Of a stretch of DNA of 64,000 bases, positions 16,441-25,897 are shown in pieces. The notes under the pieces are model-generated. The model had not been told where the DNA came from. It ran no database searches and saw only the letters and a list, made by a program, of their open reading frames with translations. Position 1 is the first letter of the stretch. Each line of letters starts with the position of its first letter. Source of the stretch: CALBPI01 sp942491885 (GTDB taxonomy: Bacteria > Pseudomonadota > Gammaproteobacteria > Steroidobacterales > Woeseiaceae); contig CALOCQ010000003.1 of NCBI GenBank assembly GCA_942491885.1, positions 248,001 to 312,000 of the forward strand, read 5' to 3'. The position numbers and the translations under genes are program-made.

Positions 16441-17583
16441 ATGATGACGCGAACCAGAATTCTGACGCTGACGTTGCTGGTGGTAAGCCTGTTCGGTGCG
16501 ATCGCCGAAGCGGCCGTGCTGCCGGATGATCGTACCGATGTGTTGTATCACCGCTATGAGGGCGGCGGCATTACCATTGATGGCCCGTCAGTACTGGTGC
16601 GTAAGCGGGTTGGCGACAGTGTTTCGTTTACGGGTAACTACTATGTCGACATGATTACCAGTGCGTCGATTGATGTTGTCACGACCGCAAGTCCCTACAC
16701 CGAAGAACGCAAGCAGGGCTCGGTAGGTGTCGACTATCTGCGTGGCGGTACGATGATGAGCCTCGGCTATACCACCAGTTCGGAATCTGACTTTGAGGCA
16801 TCGACCTTTAGTTTTGTCGTCAGTCAGAATTTGTTCGGTGACATGACGACGGTCACGCTCGCCTACGGCCTGGGTAACGATGTGGTTGGCATGTCGAACG
16901 ATGAGAGTTTTGCACGTGATGTTCAACGCCAGCAGTACGGCATCGGTATCAGTCAGATTCTGACCCGTAACCTGATCATCGGTATGAACTTCGAAGGCAT
17001 TACAGACGAGGGTTATCTGAATAACCCATACCGCTCTGTTCGCTATCTCAATGAAGATGGTCTTACTTACGGATTCCAGGGTGAGGTTTATCCCAATACC
17101 CGCACCAGTGGCGCCGCGTCGCTCAGCGCGCGCTACTATCTGCCCTACCGTGCGGCGCTGCATGGCGAGATGCGTTATTTCTCGGATACCTGGGGTATTA
17201 CCGCCAGTTCTTATGAGATCGGATACACGCACCCATGGCGTAACAAGCTAACCTTCAGTACCCGCTATCGTTTTTATTCTCAGGAGCAGGCGAACTTCTA
17301 CTCTGATCTGTTCCCGCGCATTGATTTCCAGAACTTCATGGCGCGAGACAAAGAGATGAGTACGTTCACCAGCCATACGGTGCGCGCCGGCGTCGCCTGG
17401 GATTTCGGTGAGGAAGGCTTCGGCGTATTCAGTCGCGCACGGCTGAGCTTCTTCTGGGATCACATCATGTTCCGCTACGACAACTTCAACGACCTCAGGG
17501 TCGAAGGTGTTCCGGCAGGCGAGGAGCCGTTGTACGAGCTCGACTCCGATGTGATTCAGTTGTTTATGTCAGTCTGGTACTAG
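16441..17583 (+). CDS. DUF3570 outer-membrane beta-barrel protein
   Basis: 380 residues with a signal peptide (residues 1-24, LLVVSLFGAIAEA). The mature sequence starts VLPDDRTDVLYHRYEGGG, typical of DUF3570, and continues with many amphipathic strands with aromatic girdles (YTHPWRNKLTFSTRYRFYS), ending in QLFMSVWY. It is probably a large barrel of the outer membrane. It is the last gene of the rightward set; its stop lies one base from the stop of the convergent peptidase gene, with no terminator between them. Confidence 0.82.
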   Translation: MMTRTRILTLTLLVVSLFGAIAEAAVLPDDRTDVLYHRYEGGGITIDGPSVLVRKRVGDSVSFTGNYYVDMITSASIDVVTTASPYTEERKQGSVGVDYLRGGTMMSLGYTTSSESDFEASTFSFVVSQNLFGDMTTVTLAYGLGNDVVGMSNDESFARDVQRQQYGIGISQILTRNLIIGMNFEGITDEGYLNNPYRSVRYLNEDGLTYGFQGEVYPNTRTSGAASLSARYYLPYRAALHGEMRYFSDTWGITASSYEIGYTHPWRNKLTFSTRYRFYSQEQANFYSDLFPRIDFQNFMARDKEMSTFTSHTVRAGVAWDFGEEGFGVFSRARLSFFWDHIMFRYDNFNDLRVEGVPAGEEPLYELDSDVIQLFMSVWY

Positions 17584-17584
17584 T

Positions 17585-19066
17585 TCAGAACGCTGCCCGC
17601 GTTGCTGCCAACGGCAACGCCGGTGGCAGCCAGACTCCGTCGAAGCGTGTCGTGTTGAGCGCCACAAACTGCGTCATTGCTGCTGCAGTGCCTTCGGTAT
17701 CCCTGCCCACCACAATATAGACGGTCGAATGCAGCGACCGACGCCAGCCGTAGACAACGCGATGGTGGCGCGCCGCCAGCGTCGCGACTTTGGTGTAGGT
17801 GGTTTCGGGCAACAGCGCTCGCAACGCAGGCAATTCGTCAAGCGTCGCTGCGACAACACCGGACAACCCCGGGTATCGCTTCAGGTACCAATCAGCCGGT
17901 TCTCTGTCGCCGGCAATATCCACGAATGTTGTTGTTGAGCCGAGCCGGCGCTGCATAAGTTCGCGCGCCGGTTGCAGCAACCCGCTAGTCAGCAGGAATG
18001 CATTGCTGCGCAACTGACCGGACAATGCGTCGCAACGATCACCGAGCATGGCATCAGCCATTGCGGTGTAGGCATTGATAAAGTCGGTATCAATCGCCAT
18101 CGATTTGTCGATGTAGCGGCTGACCAGCGGCAGCATCGCTTTGGCCATGCGATCAATGTCCAGATCTGCATAGAACGATCCGGGCAACGAGAGATATCGA
18201 TCGAATGCCACGGGCTCGAGGAGCAAACGTTCTATATGACCATTGGCAACAGCCGTGGCGATGACCTCTTCGAATAAATGGTAGGCGGTGATCGCGCATT
18301 CGCTCTTCTGGTTGAGAAAAGCATCGACCAACATGTGTTGATCCTGTTCGTTCATTGACGCAAGCCAGTGATGCACAAACTCATGCACGATGACCGGTGC
18401 GCGGTCGGTAGCGCGCTCCCCGAGCGGTGTTTCGATGTAGGCAAATTCGGAATCCAGCGTTGCCAGGCTGCCATTGGTGTTGCCCGTTATGGCGATCAGC
18501 TGAACGTCAGGTAATGCAAGCGCATGCTGGCCAAGAAAGGCCGCGCTGCGGCCGAGTGATGCAGATAGCCGCTGTTCCTGAAAGAGCGTGCTCAGGTTAT
18601 AGCGAAGTCGCTGTAGATGGGGCGCGCGTGTCGTGTCCCAGTCGGATTCGAAAGCCGGTGAGAAATAGTCGAGCAAAGACTGGCGGAGTTGTTGTTGGTG
18701 AATAGCCTTCGACGGCGACCAATCGGTGGCTGGCGACCATGCAGTTTGACGCGACGAAAAGTTTGCCAGTGATGCTGGCGTTGGCAACGCCAGACTATTG
18801 ACGGGCGCGGCAGGGGCGCTGGTCGGCACTGTGCGCCGAAGATCGCGCCAGAGTCCGAGCAGGGTTCGGTCATCGGCTGTCAGCTGATCAGCTGCGGGGC
18901 CTACAGCGTCGCGGGTACAACGTATAAAGCCCGAAACGCAGTCCAGTTGATAGACCAGGTTGATGCCGCGATCGGCATGCAGCGAGACGGTTTCGATTTC
19001 GCTGGAAAAAACGGGCTGGCTCCCCAACAAGAGAGCCAGCCCGATGATGTGCATCAGGTCACGCAT
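17585..19066 (-). CDS. Putative exported zinc metallopeptidase
   Basis: 493 residues with a signal peptide (MHIIGLALLLGSQPVFS). The motif VHEFVHHW (H228, E229, H232) is a gluzincin-type HExxH site, and LFEEVIATAVANG about 40 residues later could supply the third ligand. I do not recognise a named family. It converges tail-to-tail on the DUF3570 gene with one base between stops. It lies 54 bp downstream of the MerR gene on the same strand, so it is more likely part of that transcript than of the barrel operon. Confidence 0.68.
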   Translation of the reverse strand: MRDLMHIIGLALLLGSQPVFSSEIETVSLHADRGINLVYQLDCVSGFIRCTRDAVGPAADQLTADDRTLLGLWRDLRRTVPTSAPAAPVNSLALPTPASLANFSSRQTAWSPATDWSPSKAIHQQQLRQSLLDYFSPAFESDWDTTRAPHLQRLRYNLSTLFQEQRLSASLGRSAAFLGQHALALPDVQLIAITGNTNGSLATLDSEFAYIETPLGERATDRAPVIVHEFVHHWLASMNEQDQHMLVDAFLNQKSECAITAYHLFEEVIATAVANGHIERLLLEPVAFDRYLSLPGSFYADLDIDRMAKAMLPLVSRYIDKSMAIDTDFINAYTAMADAMLGDRCDALSGQLRSNAFLLTSGLLQPARELMQRRLGSTTTFVDIAGDREPADWYLKRYPGLSGVVAATLDELPALRALLPETTYTKVATLAARHHRVVYGWRRSLHSTVYIVVGRDTEGTAAAMTQFVALNTTRFDGVWLPPALPLAATRAAF

Positions 19067-19120
19067 GCCGAGAGCTTAAACCGGTGAGGTTTCAGCGGCA
19101 AACGCGGCCTGACAATGCGG

Positions 19121-20140
19121 TTAGCGTTTGCGTAGTGGCAAAAAGCCTTCTGCTTCGGCCAATGTGCCCAGCGCTTCTTCCATGATACCGCGCGCGCGGG
19201 CGGTCATTCGATACAGGTAGTTGTGTAGCGCCTCGTCTTCCGGATTACGCGACTCGCATTGCGCGCTGTATTCCTCGAAGGCACACAAATTCTGTACAAG
19301 GTCAGCCGTATGCTTGGGGCATTCGCACTCGACCGTGGTGCCAGTGCGTGCCAACTGTGCAAGCTCGACATCGTTGAAGCGGCGACGCGGGATTTCATCG
19401 TTGCCGTTGACTTCGATCTGCTGCGTTCTCGACGGTGCGACGTCTTCCAGAACCGGCCGATTTTCGGCGCCACGTCTTAGCAATTGGTACAGCGTCTGGG
19501 TCGTGACCGGCGAGCGCAACAATTCGACGCGGTCGGCCGCAAGGGCTTCCAGGTCCTGCTTGGTGCCGAAGTTGAACAGGACAATGACGCGGCGTGTACC
19601 TGCCAGGCGGCGCAGCTTCGCGACGCTCTGACGGGTTTCCATGTCGATGACCGGGAACTCAAGCAGCAAGACGTCAGGTTCGGCGCGGCGCAGTTGCTCA
19701 CCGAATTCGTCGATGTCGGTCGACATCAGGCAGACTTCCAGCTTGCCGGCGCTGTTAATACGTTCCGGCAGATTCTCCAGCGAGAAGCCTCCGTAAGCTG
19801 CAATGCGCACGAGGCCGACGTTGGCCACAAGTTGCAGGCTGCTGCTCTGCTCGATCAGCTGGTCGCGTCGTGCTTTGAGCTCTTCCGTTGACAGATTGGC
19901 AATCTGGCCAATCGACGAACCGTTGTCGGATAACGACTTCAGTAGCGCCAATTTTTCAATGTCAGCTTTCGAGTAAATCCGTCGGCCGCTGTCGGTACGA
20001 TCTGCAACAACTGCGCTGTAGCGACGCTCCCAGATACGTAAGGTATGCGTTGAAATGCCGGTTAGTCGGGCAACAGCACCGATGGAATATCCGGTGGGCT
20101 TCGAATCGTCGGCAATAACGTCTGACTTCTGCGTGGCCAT
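19121..20140 (-). CDS. MerR-family regulator with degenerate sensory domain
   Basis: 339 residues. The N terminus (about 17-85) is a MerR winged helix: YSIGAVARLTGISTHTLR, IWERRY and SGRRIYSKADIEKL. The middle (about 100-230) looks like a Rossmann-type domain as in CarH/LitR proteins or a receiver-like fold, but I see no cobalamin-binding His signature (DxHxxG). The C terminus has ECECPKHTADLVQNL, a Cys/His-rich segment that may bind metal. The start has AAGGAGA upstream. Its target may be the genes around it. Confidence 0.78.
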   Translation of the reverse strand: MATQKSDVIADDSKPTGYSIGAVARLTGISTHTLRIWERRYSAVVADRTDSGRRIYSKADIEKLALLKSLSDNGSSIGQIANLSTEELKARRDQLIEQSSSLQLVANVGLVRIAAYGGFSLENLPERINSAGKLEVCLMSTDIDEFGEQLRRAEPDVLLLEFPVIDMETRQSVAKLRRLAGTRRVIVLFNFGTKQDLEALAADRVELLRSPVTTQTLYQLLRRGAENRPVLEDVAPSRTQQIEVNGNDEIPRRRFNDVELAQLARTGTTVECECPKHTADLVQNLCAFEEYSAQCESRNPEDEALHNYLYRMTARARGIMEEALGTLAEAEGFLPLRKR

Positions 20141-20246
20141 GTGGTCTCCTTCGTGTTTCCCGTAGCGGTTAACACGTATTGGTTTAACTTCGCGAAATTA
20201 GACACTACCACACTAAGTTATACAGTTCTAGGTTTCTGTCGAGGTT

Positions 20247-23200
20247 TTAGCTACTCCTGTCTAAGAATTGAGCAAGCGCCGTCGCAGTATGTGATTTATC
20301 AGGTTTTTCAACGATTTGTGATGGTGTGCCACGTGCAGTGATGCGTCCGCCTGCCGCGCCGCCTTCCGGTCCCAGGTCGACAATCCAGTCGGCTTCCGCA
20401 ATGATGTCGAGATTGTGTTCTATTATGAAGACAGAATGTCCCGCATCGACCAGCCGCTGTAAAACGGTGATTAGTCGGGCCACGTCGGCCATATGCAGCC
20501 CGATCGTAGGTTCATCGAGTACATATAATGTGTGGTTGGGATTTTCGGTCACGGACACATGACCAATGGCAGGATCGGGCCTTGCCTTGGCCAGTTCAGT
20601 AACTAGCTTGATCCGCTGCGCTTCCCCGCCCGACAGTGTAGGGCTGGGCTGGCCCAGCGTCAGGTAACCGAGGCCAACATCATTCAATAGCGTCAGTGCA
20701 TGGTGGATCTTCGGATGCGCGGCAAAAAACTGGACAGCTTCTTCGACATCCATTTGCAAGACATCGCCGATGCTTTTCTCGCGATACCGAATCGTCAGCG
20801 TCTCCGGCGTGAACCTGGCGCCTCTGCAGCTTTCGCATTCAACCTGAACATCGGGCATGAAGCTCATTTCGATGCGGCGCATGCCCTGGCCGTCGCATTC
20901 CGCGCAGCGCCCGTCTTTGGTGTTGAATGAGAAACGGCTCGCCGTGTAACCGCGTATGCGCGCTTCCGGTGCCTTCGCGAACAGCTTGCGAATGTCATCC
21001 CAAAAACCAATGTAGGTGGCCGGGCAGGAGCGGGGCGTTTTGCCGATGGGTGTTTGGTCGACTTCGAGTACGCGCTTGATCGTCTGCCAGCCTTCCAGGC
21101 TTTGGCAGCCGGTGAGATCTGGCGTCTTGCGCCCGCGCCGGCGTGTGCTGGCGACCAGACGTGAGACATTTTCCTGCACCACGCCGCGGATCAGTGAGCT
21201 CTTGCCGCTGCCGGAAACGCCGGTGACCGCCAGCAGGCCGCCCAGAGGCAAACGCACGCTGACGCGCTTCAGGTTATTCAGTGACGCACCCTTGACCGAC
21301 AAGACCGGTGCACCGCGACGGCGTGGATTTATGTCGCGATCGCGATCGGTCAACGGGTGGCGGAGCGGCTCGCGCAGCATCTTGCCGGTCAGCGATTGTT
21401 TGCTGCGCATTATCTTGGCGACGGAGCCTGCGGCGACGACCTTGCCGCCGCGTACGCCCGCGCCGGGGCCAATATCGATAACGTGCTGCGCGCCACGGAT
21501 CGTGTCTTCGTCGTGTTCGACAACGACGACCGTATTGCCGTTCATCTGCAGCGCCTGCAGCGTTGACAGCAAGCGCGCGTTATCGCGCGCATGCAGCCCG
21601 ATCGTCGGTTCGTCGAGAATGTAGCAAACGCCTCTGAGGTTCGAGCCGAGCTGCGACGCGAGCCGGATGCGCTGCGCCTCACCACCGGACAGGGTTGGCG
21701 CGGCGCGTGACAGCGTGAGATAGCCGAGCCCGACATGATCGAGAAAATCGAGCCTGCTATCGAGCTCACTGACAATGTCGCGGGCGATTTCCAGCTCGCG
21801 GCCTTTGAGCTCTAATTGACTGAATGTGCGACGCGCATCGGCAACCGGCATTTCAGCGTAGTCCGCAATACTGCGGTCTCTGAAACGTACCGCGAGGCTT
21901 TCCGCATTGAGCCGGCGCCCATCGCAGTCAGGACAGGTTTCGGCGCTCTCGGCCGCGGTGCGTTTCCACCACTGGGACGCATCTTCTTCCTCGTCCGTAA
22001 TGATGCCCGTTCCGGTGCAGCTCGGGCACCAGCCGTGTGATGAGTTGTAGGAGAACAGTCGGGGATCGAGCTCGGCAAAACTGCGTTGGCACGACGGGCA
22101 GGCGCGTGCGGTGGAAAACAACTGCGGTTGTTCGCTCGACCCGTGGCGCTCGACCATCAATACGCCCTTGCCGTAGTCAAGCGTGCGATCGAGCTTGGCG
22201 CGCAACTCGGCCTCATTGCTGCGGGTGATTTTCAGCGTGGCGACCGGCAACTCGATGTTGTGCTCCCTGAAGCGGTCGAGCCGCGGCCAGGGGCTGACGC
22301 CAATGCGCTCGCCATCGACGCGCAGTTCGCTAAAACCCTTGCGTTGCGCCCACTTCGCCAAGTCGGTGTAGTAACCCTTGCGGGCGGTCACTTGCGGTGC
22401 CAGCAGATCGACGGTCTGGCCCTTGTGGGTCTTCAACAGCTGCGCAACGATCTGCTCGCTGGTTTGCGGTTCGATCGGTATATCGCAGTCCGGGCAATGC
22501 GCCGTGCCAAGCTTGACGAACATCAGGCGCAGGAAATGATAGACCTCGGTCATCGTGCCGACGGTGCTCTTGCGACCGCCCCGGCTGGTGCGCTGCTCTA
22601 TCGCTACCGTCGGCGGAATGCCGGTGACAGAGTCAACGTCCGGGCGCGATGCGGGTTGCACGAATTGGCGTGCATAGGCGTTGAGCGACTCCAGGTAGCG
22701 TCGCTGCCCTTCATTAAAAAGAATGTCGAAGGCAATGGTGCTTTTGCCGCTACCGGATACGCCGGTTATTGCCGTAAATTTGTTGCGTGGAATATGCACA
22801 TCAACGTTTTGCAGATTGTGCTCGCGTGCGTTGTGTATACGGATGTCCTTCGGCGCACGCTCACGGGGCTCGCTGGTCGCGTAGCGCGCCGCTGTTTCTG
22901 CCGCCGCTTGCATCGCGCCGTTCGCGGCACGGTATTCGCGCAACGCATCGGCCGTTTCATTGTTCGTCTCGTTTGTCATCTGTTCCGGCGTGCCGGCGAA
23001 CAGTAGTTGGCCGCCTTGCTCGCCACCCTCCGGGCCAAGGTCGACGATCCAGTCCGCGGCGTCGATAACGTCGAGATTGTGTTCGATGACAATGATGCTG
23101 TTGCCTTCATCAAGCAGCTGATCAAACGCACCAAGCAATTTTTCGATATCAGTGAAATGCAGGCCGGTTGTTGGTTCGTCGAACAGGAACAGCTTGCCGC

Positions 23201-25751
23201 GGTCTTTATTGCGTCGCTTGCGCGCTTCACCCAGATACTTGGCGAGCTTGAGTCGTTGCGCCTCACCGCCGGACAGCGTGGGTACCGGCTGGCCGAGTTT
23301 CAGGTAGTCGAGTCCGACGTCCTGCAGCGGTTCCAGCATGCGCAGGACTTCTTTCTGATCGGCAAAAAAAGCCACCGCCTGGCTGACAGTCATATCGAGT
23401 ACGCCGGCAATAGACTGCGATGCGCCGTCACCATGCGCCGGCCACAACCGCACTTCCAGAATTTCGTCGCGAAAGCGCTTGCCGTCACAGGCCGGGCAGC
23501 GCAGGTAAACGTCGGACAAAAACTGCATCTCGACATGCTCAAACCCGTTACCGCCGCACTCCGGACAGCGGCCGGTGCCCGAGTTGAAACTAAAAGTGCC
23601 GGGCTTGTAACCCCGCTCGATCGCCAGTGGCTGGCGCGTGAAGAGCTTGCGGATTGCATCGAAGGCACCGACGAAACTGGCGGGGTTCGAGCGGGTGGTT
23701 TTGCCGATCTGCGTCTGGTCGACATAGATAACCTCGTCGACCTGTTCGCTGCCGAGTATCTTGTCGTGGTCGCCGGGTTGTTCGCCCTTGCTGCCAAGCA
23801 GGCGCTGCATCGCCGGGTACAGGATGTCGCCAACCAGCGTGGATTTTCCGCTCCCCGAAACGCCGGTCAGGCAGACCAGTGATGCCAGCGGGAACGAGAT
23901 GTCGATATTCTTGAGGTTGTGCTGACGCGCACCGCGGACTTCGATGGTCTGGCTGAGGTCCGGCTGGCGTCGTGCGGCTCGCGCATCGGCGACACGTGCG
24001 CGCCCGGTCAGGTAGGGCGCCGTGCGTGACTGCTTGCTGCGTGCGAGTTGCGCCAGCGTGCCGGTAAATACGATCTCTCCGCCGTGTTCGCCCGGTCCCG
24101 GGCCGATATCGATGATGCGATCTGCGGCGTGCATGATCTGCGGGTCATGCTCGACCACCAGTAACGAGTTGCCGGCATCGCGCAGTTTCAGAAGCACGCG
24201 ATTGATGCGGCTGATATCGCGCGGGTGCAGGCCGATCGAGGGTTCATCCAGAACGAACAAGGTATTGGTCAGCGAGGTGCCGAGCGCCGTGGTCAGGTTG
24301 ATCCGTTGCACTTCGCCGCCGGACAATGTCCGCGACTGCCTGTCCAGCGTCAGATAGCCGAGACCGGTATCTGCAAGGAAGCCGATTCTTGAACGAATTT
24401 CATCCAGCAACAGGCCAATCGCTTTTTGTAGTGATGCGCTCAACGTCAAACCGTCGAAAAAAGCGGCGAGCGTCGAAATCGGCAACAACATCAGTTCATG
24501 CATGTTCAGGCCGGGCGCCGTGCCGGCGACTCGCTTGATAGCGACGTTGTCGAGCAAACTGTTATCGCCAAGGCGCCATCGCAGCGCGGCCGGTTTGAGG
24601 CGCGCGCCGCCGCAGGTGGCGCAGGTCTCGTAGCTTCGATAGCGCGACAACAAGACGCGCACGTGCATCTTGTATGCCTTGCGCTCCAGCCACGAAAAAA
24701 TCCGCTGGATGCCGGGCCACAAACCATCGCGGGTTCTGCCTTCGCCCTCGATCACCCAGCGACGCTGTTTTTTGGTCAGTTTATTGAACGGCACATCGAG
24801 TGGCACGCCCGAGTCTTTGGCCCGCGCCTCCAATCGCTTCTGTAAATCCCGGAAGCTGCCGCTCTGGATCGGTTTCACGGCGCCTTGTTTCAGGGTCAGT
24901 GATTCGTCCGGAATTACCAGATCCAGATCGATGCCCATGGTGCGACCAAAGCCGCGACAGGTTTCACAGGCGCCCAGCGGCGAGTTGAATGAAAAAAGGC
25001 TCGGTGTTGCTGCGCTAAACGTCAGGTCGCAGGCGGCGCAGTGCAGCAGCGACGAAAACCGCTGTTCCGAGTCGTCATCCAGATTCACGATCAGAACATG
25101 GCCATTGCCGCGCTGCAGCGCGGACTCGATGCTTTCAATACAACGGCTTCGGTTATTGTCGGTCACACGCAGGCGGTCCTGCACGACGACCAGCTGTTGC
25201 GCGTCTTCACGCAGGATCCGCGTATAGCCTTGCTGGGCCAGGAAGCGCCGGATCTCTTCAGCATCGAAGGACTCGGGTATTGGCGTTGCGAAGCAGATCG
25301 CAATGCGTTGTGTCGGCAGGGTCGAAGAGATGCTGTTCCAGATCGACTGCGCGTCGTCTTCGCTGACGGGTTCATGGCAGCCATCGCAATACAATTTGGC
25401 TGCGCGTGCATACAGGAGCTTCAGGTGATCATTGAGCTCGGTCATCGTGCCGACTGTTGATCGCGAGGTGCGCACAGGGTTGGTCTGGTCGATGGCAATC
25501 GCCGGTGGAATACCGTCGATCGTATCCACCGCGGGCTTGTCCATGCGATCGAGGAACTGCCGCGCATATGGCGAGAAGGTTTCTACGTAGCGTCGCTGAC
25601 CCTCTGCATAAACGGTGTCGAATGCGAGCGATGACTTGCCGCTACCGGACACGCCGGTGACGACGATCAGTTCATTAAGTGGCAGGTCCAGAGACAGATT
25701 CTTGAGATTGTTCTGGCGTGCGCCACGGATGCTGATCGTTTCCTTGCTCAT
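20247..25751 (-). CDS. uvrA: Excinuclease ABC subunit A, tandem double-length form
   Basis: 1834 residues, about twice the usual 940. Two complete UvrA units are joined: four Walker A motifs (GVSGSGKSS/T), four signature motifs (TLSGGEVQRINL, TLSGGEAQRLKL, TLSGGEAQRIRL, TLSGGEAQRIKL) and four Walker B motifs (VLDEPSIGLH, LFDEPTTGLH, ILDEPTIGLH, VLDEPTIGLH). Each unit has Cys-pair zinc modules (CETCRGFG and CPSCTGTG regions, CPECGGNG and CAECDGQG regions). UvrA recognises damaged DNA in nucleotide excision repair and acts as a dimer, so this could be a covalent dimer. I chose the ATG at 25751 (MSKETISIRG) since it matches family N termini; the frame is open 117 bp further upstream. No LexA box was seen upstream. 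No uvrB is in the window. Confidence 0.95.
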   Translation of the reverse strand: MSKETISIRGARQNNLKNLSLDLPLNELIVVTGVSGSGKSSLAFDTVYAEGQRRYVETFSPYARQFLDRMDKPAVDTIDGIPPAIAIDQTNPVRTSRSTVGTMTELNDHLKLLYARAAKLYCDGCHEPVSEDDAQSIWNSISSTLPTQRIAICFATPIPESFDAEEIRRFLAQQGYTRILREDAQQLVVVQDRLRVTDNNRSRCIESIESALQRGNGHVLIVNLDDDSEQRFSSLLHCAACDLTFSAATPSLFSFNSPLGACETCRGFGRTMGIDLDLVIPDESLTLKQGAVKPIQSGSFRDLQKRLEARAKDSGVPLDVPFNKLTKKQRRWVIEGEGRTRDGLWPGIQRIFSWLERKAYKMHVRVLLSRYRSYETCATCGGARLKPAALRWRLGDNSLLDNVAIKRVAGTAPGLNMHELMLLPISTLAAFFDGLTLSASLQKAIGLLLDEIRSRIGFLADTGLGYLTLDRQSRTLSGGEVQRINLTTALGTSLTNTLFVLDEPSIGLHPRDISRINRVLLKLRDAGNSLLVVEHDPQIMHAADRIIDIGPGPGEHGGEIVFTGTLAQLARSKQSRTAPYLTGRARVADARAARRQPDLSQTIEVRGARQHNLKNIDISFPLASLVCLTGVSGSGKSTLVGDILYPAMQRLLGSKGEQPGDHDKILGSEQVDEVIYVDQTQIGKTTRSNPASFVGAFDAIRKLFTRQPLAIERGYKPGTFSFNSGTGRCPECGGNGFEHVEMQFLSDVYLRCPACDGKRFRDEILEVRLWPAHGDGASQSIAGVLDMTVSQAVAFFADQKEVLRMLEPLQDVGLDYLKLGQPVPTLSGGEAQRLKLAKYLGEARKRRNKDRGKLFLFDEPTTGLHFTDIEKLLGAFDQLLDEGNSIIVIEHNLDVIDAADWIVDLGPEGGEQGGQLLFAGTPEQMTNETNNETADALREYRAANGAMQAAAETAARYATSEPRERAPKDIRIHNAREHNLQNVDVHIPRNKFTAITGVSGSGKSTIAFDILFNEGQRRYLESLNAYARQFVQPASRPDVDSVTGIPPTVAIEQRTSRGGRKSTVGTMTEVYHFLRLMFVKLGTAHCPDCDIPIEPQTSEQIVAQLLKTHKGQTVDLLAPQVTARKGYYTDLAKWAQRKGFSELRVDGERIGVSPWPRLDRFREHNIELPVATLKITRSNEAELRAKLDRTLDYGKGVLMVERHGSSEQPQLFSTARACPSCQRSFAELDPRLFSYNSSHGWCPSCTGTGIITDEEEDASQWWKRTAAESAETCPDCDGRRLNAESLAVRFRDRSIADYAEMPVADARRTFSQLELKGRELEIARDIVSELDSRLDFLDHVGLGYLTLSRAAPTLSGGEAQRIRLASQLGSNLRGVCYILDEPTIGLHARDNARLLSTLQALQMNGNTVVVVEHDEDTIRGAQHVIDIGPGAGVRGGKVVAAGSVAKIMRSKQSLTGKMLREPLRHPLTDRDRDINPRRRGAPVLSVKGASLNNLKRVSVRLPLGGLLAVTGVSGSGKSSLIRGVVQENVSRLVASTRRRGRKTPDLTGCQSLEGWQTIKRVLEVDQTPIGKTPRSCPATYIGFWDDIRKLFAKAPEARIRGYTASRFSFNTKDGRCAECDGQGMRRIEMSFMPDVQVECESCRGARFTPETLTIRYREKSIGDVLQMDVEEAVQFFAAHPKIHHALTLLNDVGLGYLTLGQPSPTLSGGEAQRIKLVTELAKARPDPAIGHVSVTENPNHTLYVLDEPTIGLHMADVARLITVLQRLVDAGHSVFIIEHNLDIIAEADWIVDLGPEGGAAGGRITARGTPSQIVEKPDKSHTATALAQFLDRSS

Positions 25752-25897
25752 TGGCTGCAGCTTCTCCGGATAACATGACGGGGCGGGGGTGCGAAACCTA
25801 CGCAATCGCTGCGGGCGACGCAAATCGGTGGCAGATGCCGTTATACTTCGGCGCTTCTCTTTCAACAATGTCGACCTGTTCTCGACAAGGCCTATTG

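Noticed and set aside
22086..23006. Plus-strand open frame of 306 codons inside uvrA
   Set aside because: Opposite to a zinc and ATPase motif region of UvrA; no ribosome-binding site or domain.
25752..25897. LexA (SOS) box before uvrA
   Set aside because: I looked for a CTG-N10-CAG operator on both strands and found none; only a weak TATAAC -10-like site.
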